A program made the translations under genes and the position numbers. A stretch of DNA of 64,000 nt, taken from DASUFF01 sp036274695 (GTDB lineage: Bacteria; UBA10199; JACPAL01; GCA-016699445). The notes beneath the pieces were generated by a model. That model ran no database searches. It was not told the DNA's origin and saw nothing but the letters and a program-made list of their open reading frames with translations. This document shows positions 32,817 to 41,129 of this stretch, one piece after another (within the stretch, counting starts at the first letter, position 1; the number at the start of each line of letters is the position of its first letter). Where the stretch lies: positions 3,314-67,313 of the forward strand of contig DASUFF010000141.1 of assembly GCA_036274695.1 (NCBI GenBank), written 5' to 3'.

Positions 32817-32836
32817 ATATTCCCGATCGGGAATAT
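32817..32836. promoter_or_regulatory. HipB operator O3 (palindrome)
   Basis: Perfect 20-bp palindrome ATATTCCCGATCGGGAATAT, the longest of the three. It lies just before the end of the K+ channel gene (stop at 32853). Confidence 0.8.
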
Positions 32837-32852
32837 AAGGTCTGTCTGTCCC

Positions 32853-33317
32853 TCACGGCCCTCGCCGGCCTTTCTCGATCCTCTCAAGGCGTTGGATGAT
32901 GTCCTTGAGCGAACGTTCGATCCTCTCGGTCTCCTTCTCCTCCGAGCGGACCTCTCTCTCGATCGGCAAAAGTTCCCTCTCCACTTCCTCCTTCATGAGG
33001 AAGGTCAGGAGCACGCCGGTGAAGGTGATGAAGAAGACGGTGCCCGTGTACATGAGCGCGATGGCGATCAGGCGTCCGGCGAAGGTGATCGGCAGGAGGT
33101 CTCCGTAGCCGATCGTGGTGATGGTCGAGACGCCCCACCAGAGGCAATTGAAATAAGAGCTCATGGCGGGGTTGACGTTCCGCTCCAGGAAGTAGACGGC
33201 GGTGACGGCGATGAGGAGGACCACATTCCCGACGACGGTCAGATAAATGAAAGTGGGATGGAAGAAGGCCTTCAGGAGTTGCCGAGATTCTTTTTTAAAG
33301 AGTTTGAAGAGGCTCAT
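32853..33317 (-). CDS. Two-TM potassium channel with C-terminal coiled coil
   Basis: A 154-residue ion channel subunit. One transmembrane helix (FIYLTVVGNVVLLIAVTAVYFL) is followed by a pore helix and selectivity filter STITTIGYGDLLP and a second helix (LIAIALMYTGTVFFITFTGVLLTFL). A charged coiled coil of about 45 residues (EEVERELLPIEREVRSEEKE ... RLERIEKGRRG) may tetramerise the channel. There is no RCK or nucleotide-binding domain. The ATG overlaps the AmmeMemoRadiSam gene stop (ATGA at 33314-33317), so both are translated together. Confidence 0.9.
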   Translation of the reverse strand: MSLFKLFKKESRQLLKAFFHPTFIYLTVVGNVVLLIAVTAVYFLERNVNPAMSSYFNCLWWGVSTITTIGYGDLLPITFAGRLIAIALMYTGTVFFITFTGVLLTFLMKEEVERELLPIEREVRSEEKETERIERSLKDIIQRLERIEKGRRGP

Positions 33318-34426
33318 AGTCCCTGTGAGGAAGCGAACTCCTTCAGGAACACCGGTTTCCGGCGGTTGCCCCAATGGCCCGGCCGGTCCTCGAACACGCC
33401 GGGAAGGGCGGTGCCGCAGGCGGCGCAGGTGCCGTCCTCCTTCAGGCGCCAATCGACGATCGCGTAACCCCGCCGCCCGATCACGCGCCTCTTGCACCCG
33501 GCGCAGTAGGTGTCCTCGCCCGCGACGTGAGCGATGTTGCCCACGTAAGCATGATGTATCCCGTTCTTCAGAGCGATCTCCCGGGCCTTGATCAGCGTCT
33601 GCGGCGGCGTCGGAGGCGTGTCCATCATCTTCCAATCGGGATGAAAGGCCGTGAAGTGCACGGGCACGTCGGGGCCTAAGTTTTCCAGGATCCAACCCGT
33701 CATTTGATCGGTCTCCTTCTCCGAGTCGTTCAAGCCGGGGATCATGAGGTTGGTGATCTCGAACCAGCACTTCGTTTCTTTTTTAAGATAAACCAGCGTA
33801 TCGAGCACCGGCTGGAGATGGCCGACGGTGACGTCGCCGTAGAATTTTTCGGTGAAGCCTTTGAGATCCACGTTGGCCGCGTCCATGTATCGGTAGAGCT
33901 CGGCGCGGGCCTGCGGTTCGATATAACCGGCGGTGACCGCCACGGTCTTGAGCCCCGCCTCGCGGCAGGCCTGAGCGACGTCGACGGCGTATTCGAGAAA
34001 GACGGTCGGGTCGTTGTAGGTGAAGGCCACGCTCCGGCAGCCCAAGTCCTTCGCCGCCTTGGCGATGGCCTCGGGGGAGGCCTGGTCGGCCAAGGTGTCG
34101 ATCTCGCGCGATTTGGAGATGTCCCAGTTCTGGCAGAATTTGCAGGCCAAGTTACAGCCCGCCGTCCCGAAGGAGAGGATGGGCGTGCCCGGCAGGAAGT
34201 GGAAGAGGGGCTTTTTCTCGATGGGGTCGACGCAGAAACCGCTGGAGCGCCCGTAGGTGGTCAGGACGATGCCGTCGTTCTCCCGCATGCGGACGAAGCA
34301 CATCCCGCGCTGGCCCTCGTTCAAGCGGCAGAAACGGGGGCAGACGTCGCACTGGACGCGCCCGTCGTCTAATTTGTGCCAATAACGGCCGGGCACCACG
34401 GGCCCCGCCGGAAACCGGGACGCCAT
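33314..34426 (-). CDS. amrS: AmmeMemoRadiSam-system radical SAM enzyme (AmrS-like)
   Basis: A 370-residue radical S-adenosylmethionine protein related to pyruvate-formate-lyase activases. Four Cys in CDVCPRFCRLNEGQRGMC (N-terminal) and the cluster motif CNLACKFCQNW near residue 88 are present. A C-terminal zinc-finger-like pair CAGCKRR...CAACG is an addition beyond the core enzyme. The other two AmmeMemoRadiSam members (AMMECR1 and Memo) are not encoded nearby. AAGGAGGAAGG precedes the ATG at 34426. A near-perfect -10 and FNR-like box lie upstream. The reaction is unknown. Confidence 0.88.
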   Translation of the reverse strand: MASRFPAGPVVPGRYWHKLDDGRVQCDVCPRFCRLNEGQRGMCFVRMRENDGIVLTTYGRSSGFCVDPIEKKPLFHFLPGTPILSFGTAGCNLACKFCQNWDISKSREIDTLADQASPEAIAKAAKDLGCRSVAFTYNDPTVFLEYAVDVAQACREAGLKTVAVTAGYIEPQARAELYRYMDAANVDLKGFTEKFYGDVTVGHLQPVLDTLVYLKKETKCWFEITNLMIPGLNDSEKETDQMTGWILENLGPDVPVHFTAFHPDWKMMDTPPTPPQTLIKAREIALKNGIHHAYVGNIAHVAGEDTYCAGCKRRVIGRRGYAIVDWRLKEDGTCAACGTALPGVFEDRPGHWGNRRKPVFLKEFASSQGL

Positions 34427-34448
34427 ACACCTTCCTCCTTATATTGTT

Positions 34449-34489
34449 ATTATAAGCACGATTTCGCGGCGGCGCCATGACCCCGGTCA
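34449..34489 (-). promoter_or_regulatory. FNR/DNR-like site plus -10 of the radical SAM-K+ channel operon
   Basis: TGACcccgGTCA (34478-34489) and a perfect TATAAT (complement of 34449-34454) are 32 bp apart centre-to-centre. Transcription would start near 34442, 16 bp before the ATG. Confidence 0.65.
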
Positions 34490-34546
34490 TCCCGGAGGGG
34501 AGGCTCAATATCATGCCGACGCCTGCGGCGGTAGACAGGCATAAAT

Positions 34547-34945
34547 TCAATGATCCTCATATTTCAGGATGTGGAGGGACAATTCCGGAAAGGCCTTTCT
34601 CATCGCGGAGAGGAGGGCTTCCTTGTCACGGGCTTTTTCATGGACGAAACCGACGGACTTCTGGAGCGCGGAGGCCTTGACCGTGGAGGCGTCGACACCG
34701 GCCTGCAGGGAGAGCCAGGAGACGAGTTCGTCCGCCCGCGCCTGCGGAAGGGGGCCCAGCAGTTTCAGCACCACGAGCTCGAGCTTGTCCGGCGAGGCGG
34801 CGACTTTCTGAGCCGCGTCCCAGGAATAGACCGCCGCGCGGTTGTCCTCGTGGCAGAGACCGCAGGGCCAGGCGCTACTGACTGGCATCAATAGCGCCCA
34901 TAGCGCCATGATGCGCATCAGCGAATTCGTGATCGACGAAGACAT
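34547..34945 (-). CDS. Secreted protein with CxxCH motif
   Basis: A 132-residue exported protein. The hydrophobic segment MRIMALWALLMPVSSAWP is followed at once by CGLCHEDNRAAVYSW, then a mixed alpha/beta domain (KLELVVLKLLGP, AGVDASTVKASALQKSVGFVHEKARDKEALLSAMRKAFPELSLHILKYE) that looks like a heavy-metal-associated fold. CGLCH could bind haem c, or copper/zinc in the context of an HMA-like domain. The ATG at 34945 with AAGGGGAAAT is used; ATG 34918 is an alternative. It overlaps the end of the NirK-like reading frame by 71 bp in another frame. Confidence 0.65.
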   Translation of the reverse strand: MSSSITNSLMRIMALWALLMPVSSAWPCGLCHEDNRAAVYSWDAAQKVAASPDKLELVVLKLLGPLPQARADELVSWLSLQAGVDASTVKASALQKSVGFVHEKARDKEALLSAMRKAFPELSLHILKYEDH

Positions 34946-35909
34946 ATTTCCCCTTTTCCGGAATGACGAACTCGACGATCGCGCCGCTGGACGCGCCTAG
35001 GAGGACGGTCTGCATGCCGCGAAGCTCATTGGCCGGATTACCGTCCAGCCAAACCTTGTCAAAGATGGTTCCGATGACGTGGAAGCTCGATGTGCCGTTC
35101 GGCCCGGCGTTCAGGACATACAGCCGGACCCGTTCTCCGGCCTTCGCCTTGAGCGGTTACGCCTCGAGGTGTCGCTGAAATTTGCCGTTGAAGGTCACGT
35201 AGGTCGGCTGCTTCTTCTCCACCGCCGCCATGTCGGTGTCGTAGGTGCCGTCGGCCTCGGGCTGCTCCTTCGGATAGAATTCGGATTGGACCAAGGCGTA
35301 TTCCCGGTCGGCCTTCGTCGGATAGCCATCCTTCGGCTCGACGATGGTCATCCCGTACATGCCCTTGGCCAGGTGTTGCAGGACCATCGTGGTGGCGCAG
35401 TGGTACATGTAGACGCCCGGATAGTTGGCGATCCATTCGAAAGTGAGCGATTGGCCGGGGTCGATCGTCCGGTACTTGTCCTGGGGCGAGACCATCGCGG
35501 CGTGGAAATCGATCGAGTGGGGCATCGGCAGGGTGATCGCCGCCTGCTCGGAGCTCCGGTTATTGAGCGTAAAGACGACCTTGTCCCCCTGCCGGACGTG
35601 GATCGTCGGCCCCGGCGCGTCGCCGCCGAAGGTCCAAAGGCCCATCTTCACATTGTCGAAGACCTCGACGACCTTATGCGTGACGTCCAAGCGGACGTGG
35701 TGGACGGTTTCTTGCGGCACCGGTTTCACCTCCGGGAGCAGGGTGACCGCGCCGCCGTCGAAGAACTTGTCGTCCTTGGGAAGCTCCATTCCGAGCTTGG
35801 ACTCCGGCGACCCGTACTGGCTCCCGTAAGAACCTCCGGAGGGGCGTCCCGAGCAGGACACCAAGACCAGCATCAGTATCAGGGCCAACGGTCTCAAGGC
35901 CAATTTCAT
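34875..35909 (-). pseudogene. nirK: NirK-like copper nitrite reductase/multicopper oxidase interrupted by one in-frame TAA
   Basis: The reading frame would give 344 codons of a lipoprotein (lipobox LVSC19) with two cupredoxin domains, reducing nitrite to NO in the periplasm. The first domain has its copper ligands: His131 and His136 (PHSIDFHAA), His170-Cys171 (MYHCATT), His179 and Met184. Codon 251 is TAA (complement of 35157-35159). After it the same frame continues as conserved sequence PLKAKAGERVRLYVLNAGPN, including His276 (SFHVIG) and His326 (VDHEF), to a TAG at 34875-34877. One base change (TAC/TAT to TAA) explains the break. The truncated 250-residue product would lack the second domain and two ligands. 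AAAAGGAGC precedes the ATG. A sequencing error or readthrough cannot be excluded. Confidence 0.8.
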
Positions 35910-35981
35910 AAAAGCTCCTTTTGCAATTTCCGATTAGGTCGAAACGTTCGTAAAAACCATGATCCTAGGCGCATCCGGATA

Positions 35982-35993
35982 TGATCTCCGTCA
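35982..35993 (-). promoter_or_regulatory. FNR/DNR-like site upstream of the NirK-like gene
   Basis: TGATctccGTCA overlaps the stop codon of nnrS. A weak -10 CCTAAT (complement of 35933-35938) would place the site at about -61.5, class I spacing. Confidence 0.4.
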
Positions 35994-37211
35994 GTCGCCC
36001 GTTTTGAAGATCCGGGGAAGGGCGAATCCGCCCCAGGCGGCGAGCCCCAAGGTCCAGGACCATGCGGCGAACAGCAGGTGATTCCAGTAGGCCGTCTCCG
36101 GCAGGAGGCGGGCGATGCTGCGCGTGGCGGCGGCGAGGAGAATCAGGCCGACCGCAGCTTTAAGAAGCCGCGAGGTCTTTTCGAGGACGAGGTCGTGGCT
36201 GCCGTGGGCAAGCGTGACGCGCGTCGCCACGGCGAAGGTCATCAAACCGAAGCCGCCTACGTAGGCCAGATGGCGCGCGTGAACGTCATAGGAAGGCGCC
36301 GCGACGGGCAGCCAGAGACCGAGCAGCAGGAGCCAGCAGGACGTCCAAAGGCTCCAGGCCAGCGTCGAACGGACGGCTGGCCCCCTATGGATCTTCCAGT
36401 CATGAAAACTCACCAGCGTGAACACGGCGGCGCGGAGACCCCGTCCCAACGCCGGAGAGACGCGGATCTCCAAGGCGAAACTGGCCAGGAGAACGGCCGA
36501 AACGACCCACAAAGGAAGAGGGATCAGCCGCAAAAAAGGCAAAGGTTTCTCCTTCGGCGGGCGGACGCTGACGGTGACCGGCGGCGTGCAGGTCGGGCGG
36601 CCCAGGAGATTCGGGATCAGGAAAATCCCGACGCCGAGGATCAGAAGGAGCTGAAAGCCTTCATAGAGATAAAGGCGTCCCAGGGTGTCGAATAAGTCGG
36701 CGCGGCCGGTGGCGTCATGGAAGGCCTGGAACGCGGCGGCCACGACTTCGGCCGCGAGCGCCGCGAGGGCCAAGATCAGCGGAGGCGGCGGATAGGCGCT
36801 GCGGTTTCGGATGCGGCGCCAGCAAAAGGCGAGAAGGAAGAGGCTAAAGGCTCCGAGGCAGGCGTGAAAGGGCAGTCGGTTCGGGAAAAAGACCGTAAGT
36901 AAAAGGCCGGCCGCAAGCGCTCCTCCGACGACAAAATCGCTGCGCTCGGGCCCGAAACTTCCCGTGAATCGGGGGACGGCGGTCATGAGGAAGCCCGCGG
37001 CGAACAAAGGGAGGAATCCTCCGGTCATGAGATCGGCGTGCCACTCCTTGGGGTAGGTGCCCATGGCGTTTTGAAGAAAGAGGATCCAAAGCCCGACGCC
37101 CGCCAGGCCCATCAGCCAGCCGATCGGGAAGAAGACCCGATAGGCATCGATGGGAACGGGCCGCCTCAGAAAAACACCTGCTTCGGGACTCTTAAGTTGC
37201 GGCGAGATCAT
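35991..37211 (-). CDS. nnrS: NnrS family haem/copper membrane protein
   Basis: A 406-residue inner-membrane protein with about 12 transmembrane helices, of the NnrS family linked to nitrogen-oxide metabolism and relief of NO stress. Conserved features are the early WHADLMTGGFLPLFAAGFLMTAVPRFTG in segments (His in helix 2), the YEGFQLLLILGVGIFLIPNLLG helix and HARHLAYVGGFGLMTFAVATRVTLAHG (paired His). The ATG at 37211 follows AGGAAACC. The open frame extends to 37466, but the extension is unlike the family. It precedes the NirK-like gene on the same strand, a typical denitrification pairing. Confidence 0.9.
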   Translation of the reverse strand: MISPQLKSPEAGVFLRRPVPIDAYRVFFPIGWLMGLAGVGLWILFLQNAMGTYPKEWHADLMTGGFLPLFAAGFLMTAVPRFTGSFGPERSDFVVGGALAAGLLLTVFFPNRLPFHACLGAFSLFLLAFCWRRIRNRSAYPPPPLILALAALAAEVVAAAFQAFHDATGRADLFDTLGRLYLYEGFQLLLILGVGIFLIPNLLGRPTCTPPVTVSVRPPKEKPLPFLRLIPLPLWVVSAVLLASFALEIRVSPALGRGLRAAVFTLVSFHDWKIHRGPAVRSTLAWSLWTSCWLLLLGLWLPVAAPSYDVHARHLAYVGGFGLMTFAVATRVTLAHGSHDLVLEKTSRLLKAAVGLILLAAATRSIARLLPETAYWNHLLFAAWSWTLGLAAWGGFALPRIFKTGD

Positions 37212-37243
37212 GGCAGGTTTCCTGCGTGATGCCGGTGCTCTCC

Positions 37244-37552
37244 TCAAGGCCTTCCCTGTCCAGGTTGCAAAGGAAGCGACTCTACCGGGTTCGAAGGAGG
37301 TATCTTCGGCTCCGTCCAAAGCTCCGATCGGAGCGCGTGCTTGCAGATGCCGATGACGTGGCTCCCGCATTGCTCGCTTTGCTGCATGTCCCGCTTGAGG
37401 ACGGCCTTGAGAGCCCGCTTGAAGGACGACCGGAGTTTCTTTTCGGAAACCCCTCTTTTTTTGCAACGGAAGGCGACGCGGCAGGAGGCCTCGATTAAGT
37501 CCTCGAGAAAGCTTTCGGTTGTCATCTCGAAACGCACATGGATGCCGGCCAT
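37244..37552 (-). CDS. Small protein, paralogue of the 7031-7288 product
   Basis: A 102-residue soluble protein with four Cys. Its central EASCRVAFRCKKRG...SFKRALKAVLKRD aligns with EASYQVALKTGFRG...DLQDALDQVVHKD of the protein at 7031-7288. The C-terminal 40 residues are Pro-rich and lack that similarity. GAAGGAGGGTTTC precedes the ATG at 37552, so this start is chosen over one at 37648. It lies 32 bp before nnrS and may be its operon leader. No function is known. Confidence 0.6.
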   Translation of the reverse strand: MAGIHVRFEMTTESFLEDLIEASCRVAFRCKKRGVSEKKLRSSFKRALKAVLKRDMQQSEQCGSHVIGICKHALRSELWTEPKIPPSNPVESLPLQPGQGRP

Positions 37553-37620
37553 GAAACCCTCCTTCGGGAAGTTTCCCAAAAAGGACGGCCGGAGGACATG
37601 ATCTTCACGAGGTCCCGGCC

Positions 37621-37632
37621 TGATTTTCGTCA
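37621..37632 (-). promoter_or_regulatory. FNR/DNR-like site upstream of the small gene and nnrS
   Basis: TGATtttcGTCA, 69 bp upstream of the ATG at 37552. No good -10 at class II spacing. Confidence 0.4.
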
Positions 37633-37657
37633 GCCGGAGCAGAATCATGCCGGTGCC

Positions 37658-37699
37658 TGACGGAGGTCATACGGCCTTTTCGGCCTTCCGTTTTAGACT
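37658..37699 (+). promoter_or_regulatory. FNR/DNR-like site plus -10 of hsp20
   Basis: TGACggagGTCA (37658-37669) with TAGACT (37694-37699) 33 bp centre-to-centre. Transcription would start near 37706. A second box (37621-37632) faces the other way. Confidence 0.5.
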
Positions 37700-37719
37700 G
37701 CCTTTCAAAAGGAGGCGTT

Positions 37720-38202
37720 ATGGCGAACGAAAAGACTCTTACGACGGCGGCGGAACGGCGACCGGGCCGGGGACTGTGGTCGGTCCATGAGGCCCTGGAC
37801 CGGATGATCGGCGACTTCTTCGGGGAGACGGGGATCGAGCCCTTCCCGGCCCGGGCGCTCGATGGTTTCCAAATCCCGAGCGTGGACATCGCCGAGACGG
37901 ACAAGGAACTGACGGTCTCGGCGGAGTTGCCCGGGATGGACGAGAAGAGCATCGAAGTGTCCCTGAACAGGGACCGGCTCGTCATCAAGGGGGAGAAGAA
38001 GGAAGAGGAAGAGGAGAAGAAAAAGGGGTATTACCGCAAGGAGCGCCGCTTCGGCTCCGTCTACCGCGAGATCGATCTGCCCTGCGAGGTGATGGCCGAC
38101 AAGGTGGGCGCAACCTTCGCGAAAGGCGTCCTGAAGATCACGCTTCCCAAGACGGCCCAGGCCCTGAAGGAAAACGTGAGGATCCCGGTCAAGGCCGGTT
38201 GA
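37720..38202 (+). CDS. Hsp20/alpha-crystallin small heat-shock protein
   Basis: A 160-residue ATP-independent chaperone. The alpha-crystallin domain runs from about residue 48 to 148: IPSVDIAETDKELTVSAELPGMDEKSIEVSL, then the charged loop KKEEEEEKKKGYYRKER and the GVLKITLPK strand (GxLxI/V). The terminal IPVKAG is the usual I-x-I/V-like tail. AAAGGAGGCG precedes the ATG. An FNR-like box lies upstream, so this copy may be induced by low oxygen and not only by heat. Confidence 0.95.
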   Translation: MANEKTLTTAAERRPGRGLWSVHEALDRMIGDFFGETGIEPFPARALDGFQIPSVDIAETDKELTVSAELPGMDEKSIEVSLNRDRLVIKGEKKEEEEEKKKGYYRKERRFGSVYREIDLPCEVMADKVGATFAKGVLKITLPKTAQALKENVRIPVKAG

Positions 38203-38217
38203 AACCCGGACCGTGAA

Positions 38218-39990
38218 TCAGAGGCGGCATTCCGACGGGTCGCACTTGATCGCGAATTCCTGCTGCATCGGGTCTTCGCCGGTGCCCAGTTCCAGGACCT
38301 GCGTCGGCTTGCTCCCGTAGCGGTAGATCGTGATGCCCTTGAGCCCCAGATCCCAGGCCCGCCAGTAGGCGTCCGCGACGTCGTCCGGCGTCGCGCCGGC
38401 GGGGAGGTTGATCGTCTTCGAGACGGAGTTGTCGACGTGTTTCTGGAAGGCGGCCTGGATGGCGAGGTGGCGGTCCGGGGGGATGTCTAAGGCGGTCGCG
38501 AAGAGACGGCGCGTGTGCTCCGGGATTCCCTCCACGTCTTTCAAATGCCCTTTTTCCAAGACCTTCCGCAGAATGTCCTTCCGGCTTAACCCGTTCTCCT
38601 TCAGATGGGCGAGAAAGACGGGGTTGGCGTCGACCAGCGTCTTTCCCTCCAAGGCGCGGCGGCGGTAGGCCAGGGCGAAGAGCGGCTCGATGCCGGAGCT
38701 CGTGCCGGCGATGATGCTGATGGTTCCGGTCGGGGCGACCGCGGTGAGCGCGGCGTTGCGGAGCCGGATCCTCCGCCGCTCGTGCACGCTGCCTTTCCAG
38801 TTCGGGAAGGGACCGCGTTCCTTGGCGAGGCGGCGCGAGGCCTCCCGCGCCTCCCCGGCGATGAACCGCATGACCCTCTCTCCCAGCGACGCCGCCTTCG
38901 GGGCGTCGTACGGAACGCCCAGCAAGAGGAGCAGTTCGGCGAATCCCATGACGCCCAAGCCGATCTTGCGGTTGCCGCGGCACATCCGGTCGATCTCCGG
39001 AAAGGGATAGCGGTTCGCCTCCACGACGTCGTCCAGGAAACGTATCCCTTTTCGGACCGTTTCCCCCAAGCGCTTCCAATCGATTACGAAGCCGCGCCCC
39101 TTCCGGGTCACCATCCGGGAAAGATTGATCGAGCCCAAGTTGCACGCCTCGTAGGGCAGCAGCGGGATCTCGCCGCAGGGGTTGGTCGCCTCGATGGTCC
39201 CCAGCCGCGGCGTGGGGTTGGCTCGGTTGATCGTGTCCAGGAAAATGAGCCCCGGATCCCCGGTTTCCCAGGCGGCCTCGGCGATCCGGTCGAAGACCTC
39301 GCGGGCCTTGAGGCGCCCGGCCTTCGCCCGCGTGGCCGGATGGATCAGGTCGTAGGTCTTGCCGGCGCGGGCGGCGCGCAGGAAGGCGTCGGTGGCGCCG
39401 ACGGAGATGTTGAAGTTCTGGAGCGTCTTTCCGTCGCGCTTGGCGTCGATGAATTCCAGGATGTCGGGATGGTCCGCGCGGAGGATGCCCATGTTCGCGC
39501 CGCGGCGGCGGCCGCCCTGTTTGATGTTCTCGGTGGCGGCGTCGAAGATCTTCATGAAGGAAACGGGCCCCGAGGCCTCGCCGCCGGTGGAGCCCAGGAA
39601 GGACCCGCGGGGCCTGAGCCGCGAGAAGGAAAAACCCGTCCCGCCGCCCGTTTTCTGCACGACCGCCATCCGTTTGACCGCCTCGAAGATGCCCTCCATC
39701 GTGTCCTCGACGGGAAGGACGAAACAGGCCGAGAGCTGTCCGAGCGGCGTGCCGGCGTTCATGAGCGTGGGGCTGTTGGGGAGGAACTCGAGGCGCTCCA
39801 TCATGAGGCGGAACGTCTCGGCCCAGCGGTCGCGGGCCTCGCCGCCGCCCCAGGCGGTTTCCGCGGCGGCCACCGCGTCGGCGACGCGGCGGAAGAGCCG
39901 GGAAGGCGTTTCGACGACGCGGCCTTGCGCGTCCCGGCGGAGATAGCGGGCCTCCAAGACGCGGAGAGCGTTGGAGGAGGATTCAGGCAT
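38218..39990 (-). CDS. nrdJ: Adenosylcobalamin-dependent (class II) ribonucleotide reductase
   Basis: A 590-residue enzyme making deoxyribonucleotides without oxygen. Active-site pieces are SACFVLPVEDTM (first redox Cys), TGGGTGFSFSRLRPRG, NPCGEIPLLPYEACNLGSINLS (second redox Cys and thiyl-radical Cys) and APTGTISIIAGTSSGIEP. The C-terminal CDPSEC pair regenerates the active site. It lacks an ATP-cone domain, so overall activity control by ATP/dATP is absent. It lies 30 bp after the USP gene and could be in its transcript. Confidence 0.93.
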   Translation of the reverse strand: MPESSSNALRVLEARYLRRDAQGRVVETPSRLFRRVADAVAAAETAWGGGEARDRWAETFRLMMERLEFLPNSPTLMNAGTPLGQLSACFVLPVEDTMEGIFEAVKRMAVVQKTGGGTGFSFSRLRPRGSFLGSTGGEASGPVSFMKIFDAATENIKQGGRRRGANMGILRADHPDILEFIDAKRDGKTLQNFNISVGATDAFLRAARAGKTYDLIHPATRAKAGRLKAREVFDRIAEAAWETGDPGLIFLDTINRANPTPRLGTIEATNPCGEIPLLPYEACNLGSINLSRMVTRKGRGFVIDWKRLGETVRKGIRFLDDVVEANRYPFPEIDRMCRGNRKIGLGVMGFAELLLLLGVPYDAPKAASLGERVMRFIAGEAREASRRLAKERGPFPNWKGSVHERRRIRLRNAALTAVAPTGTISIIAGTSSGIEPLFALAYRRRALEGKTLVDANPVFLAHLKENGLSRKDILRKVLEKGHLKDVEGIPEHTRRLFATALDIPPDRHLAIQAAFQKHVDNSVSKTINLPAGATPDDVADAYWRAWDLGLKGITIYRYGSKPTQVLELGTGEDPMQQEFAIKCDPSECRL

Positions 39991-40019
39991 GGGGCCGATT
40001 CTATACCGGATTTTTCTTT

Positions 40020-40889
40020 TTATCCCCTCCGGAATTTGCCGGGATGGAACGTCAGCACGTGGCAGGGCGCGTAGCGGACGACCTGCTCGGTGACGCTGCC
40101 CAGAAGCAGTCGGGGAAGGCCTTTCCGCCCCTGCGTGGGCATGAGGATCAAGTCGGCGCCGATTTGCTGCGCCATCCGGCAGATTTCGTCGGCCGGCTGT
40201 CCGACGGCGGCATGTTCGATGATCGGAATCTCCGGATGCTTCGAGACGATGGTGCGCAGGCGGACCCGGGCCTCGCGCAGGGCGGCTTCCTTGTCGAAAG
40301 GCGGCAGAAAGGGGGCGGCTTCGGGAGGGATGGATAGGGGCGTGGGCGCCTCGACCACCTGAACGAGCTCCACGGAGGCGTTGAAGGCGTTCCGCAGCTC
40401 CGAGGCGAGGAGCAGGGATTCCTCGCCGTCATCCTCCCAGTCCAGCGGGATCAGGATCGCCCGTGGCGGGAAATCGCTCCGCCTCACGACGAAAACGGGC
40501 GCCGATGAATGGCGGACGATCCTCTCGGCCACGCTTCCCAGGAACACATGCGTCAGTCCCGTGACGCCGTGAGTTCCCGCGAGGACCAAGTCGGGCTTCT
40601 CCTGATCGATCATTTCCAAAAGCGTTTCGGCCGGCCGGCCGGTCCGGACCTCGATGCGGACGGCCTTCGTCTTTTCGGGCCCCGGCGCCTTGCGGCTTTG
40701 CAGCTCCTTCTCGATCTGGGTCCGGAAGAATCGCCCCATCTCCGCCGGATGGTCCCGCGCCTCCTCCCGTCCGATCGCGTGCGCGACGACGATTTCCGAA
40801 CGGAAGGCCTCCCCGAGGCTCAAGGCGCAGGTGAGCGCGCGCCGGGACGGCCAGGAGAAATCGAAAAGGACCATGATTTTGGAAAACAT
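40020..40889 (-). CDS. Universal stress protein, tandem UspA domains
   Basis: A 289-residue two-domain USP beginning MFSKIMVLFDFSWPSRRAL. Signatures are GTHGVTGLTHVFLGSVAERI in the first domain and PTQGRKGLPRLLLGSVTEQV in the second. It sits between a small membrane protein gene (19 bp upstream) and the class II ribonucleotide reductase gene. AGGAGGCC precedes the ATG. It is the fourth USP in the window. Confidence 0.92.
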   Translation of the reverse strand: MFSKIMVLFDFSWPSRRALTCALSLGEAFRSEIVVAHAIGREEARDHPAEMGRFFRTQIEKELQSRKAPGPEKTKAVRIEVRTGRPAETLLEMIDQEKPDLVLAGTHGVTGLTHVFLGSVAERIVRHSSAPVFVVRRSDFPPRAILIPLDWEDDGEESLLLASELRNAFNASVELVQVVEAPTPLSIPPEAAPFLPPFDKEAALREARVRLRTIVSKHPEIPIIEHAAVGQPADEICRMAQQIGADLILMPTQGRKGLPRLLLGSVTEQVVRYAPCHVLTFHPGKFRRG

Positions 40890-40907
40890 AAGGCCTCCTA
40901 ATTGCTT

Positions 40908-41129
40908 CTAAAGCCTTTCGACGTCCATCGACCGGACCTGCTCGCGGTAGCGCTGCCTCAGTTTCACCGGAATCGAACGTCCCGCCATGGCCAGGAAGAC
41001 GGCGGCGGGAAGGTGGAAGAACATGATCATCTCGGGGTGGTGCCAGATCCTTTTGACGGCGATGCCCGCGAGGATCAGGATGCCGAAGACGGCGAAATAG
41101 GCCCAGCCTTTTTTCTGCTCCGAAACCAT
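40908..41129 (-). CDS. Small two-helix membrane protein
   Basis: A 73-residue protein with helices at about 9-26 (WAYFAVFGILILAGIAV) and 32-49 (EMIMFFHLPAAVFLAMAG), then a basic tail. HHPEM between the helices is the only notable polar group. Its start overlaps the upstream gene (41075) by 55 bp, so the group is closely coupled. Function unknown. A link with the oxidase operon read in the opposite direction from 41680 is possible by position. Confidence 0.6.
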   Translation of the reverse strand: MVSEQKKGWAYFAVFGILILAGIAVKRIWHHPEMIMFFHLPAAVFLAMAGRSIPVKLRQRYREQVRSMDVERL

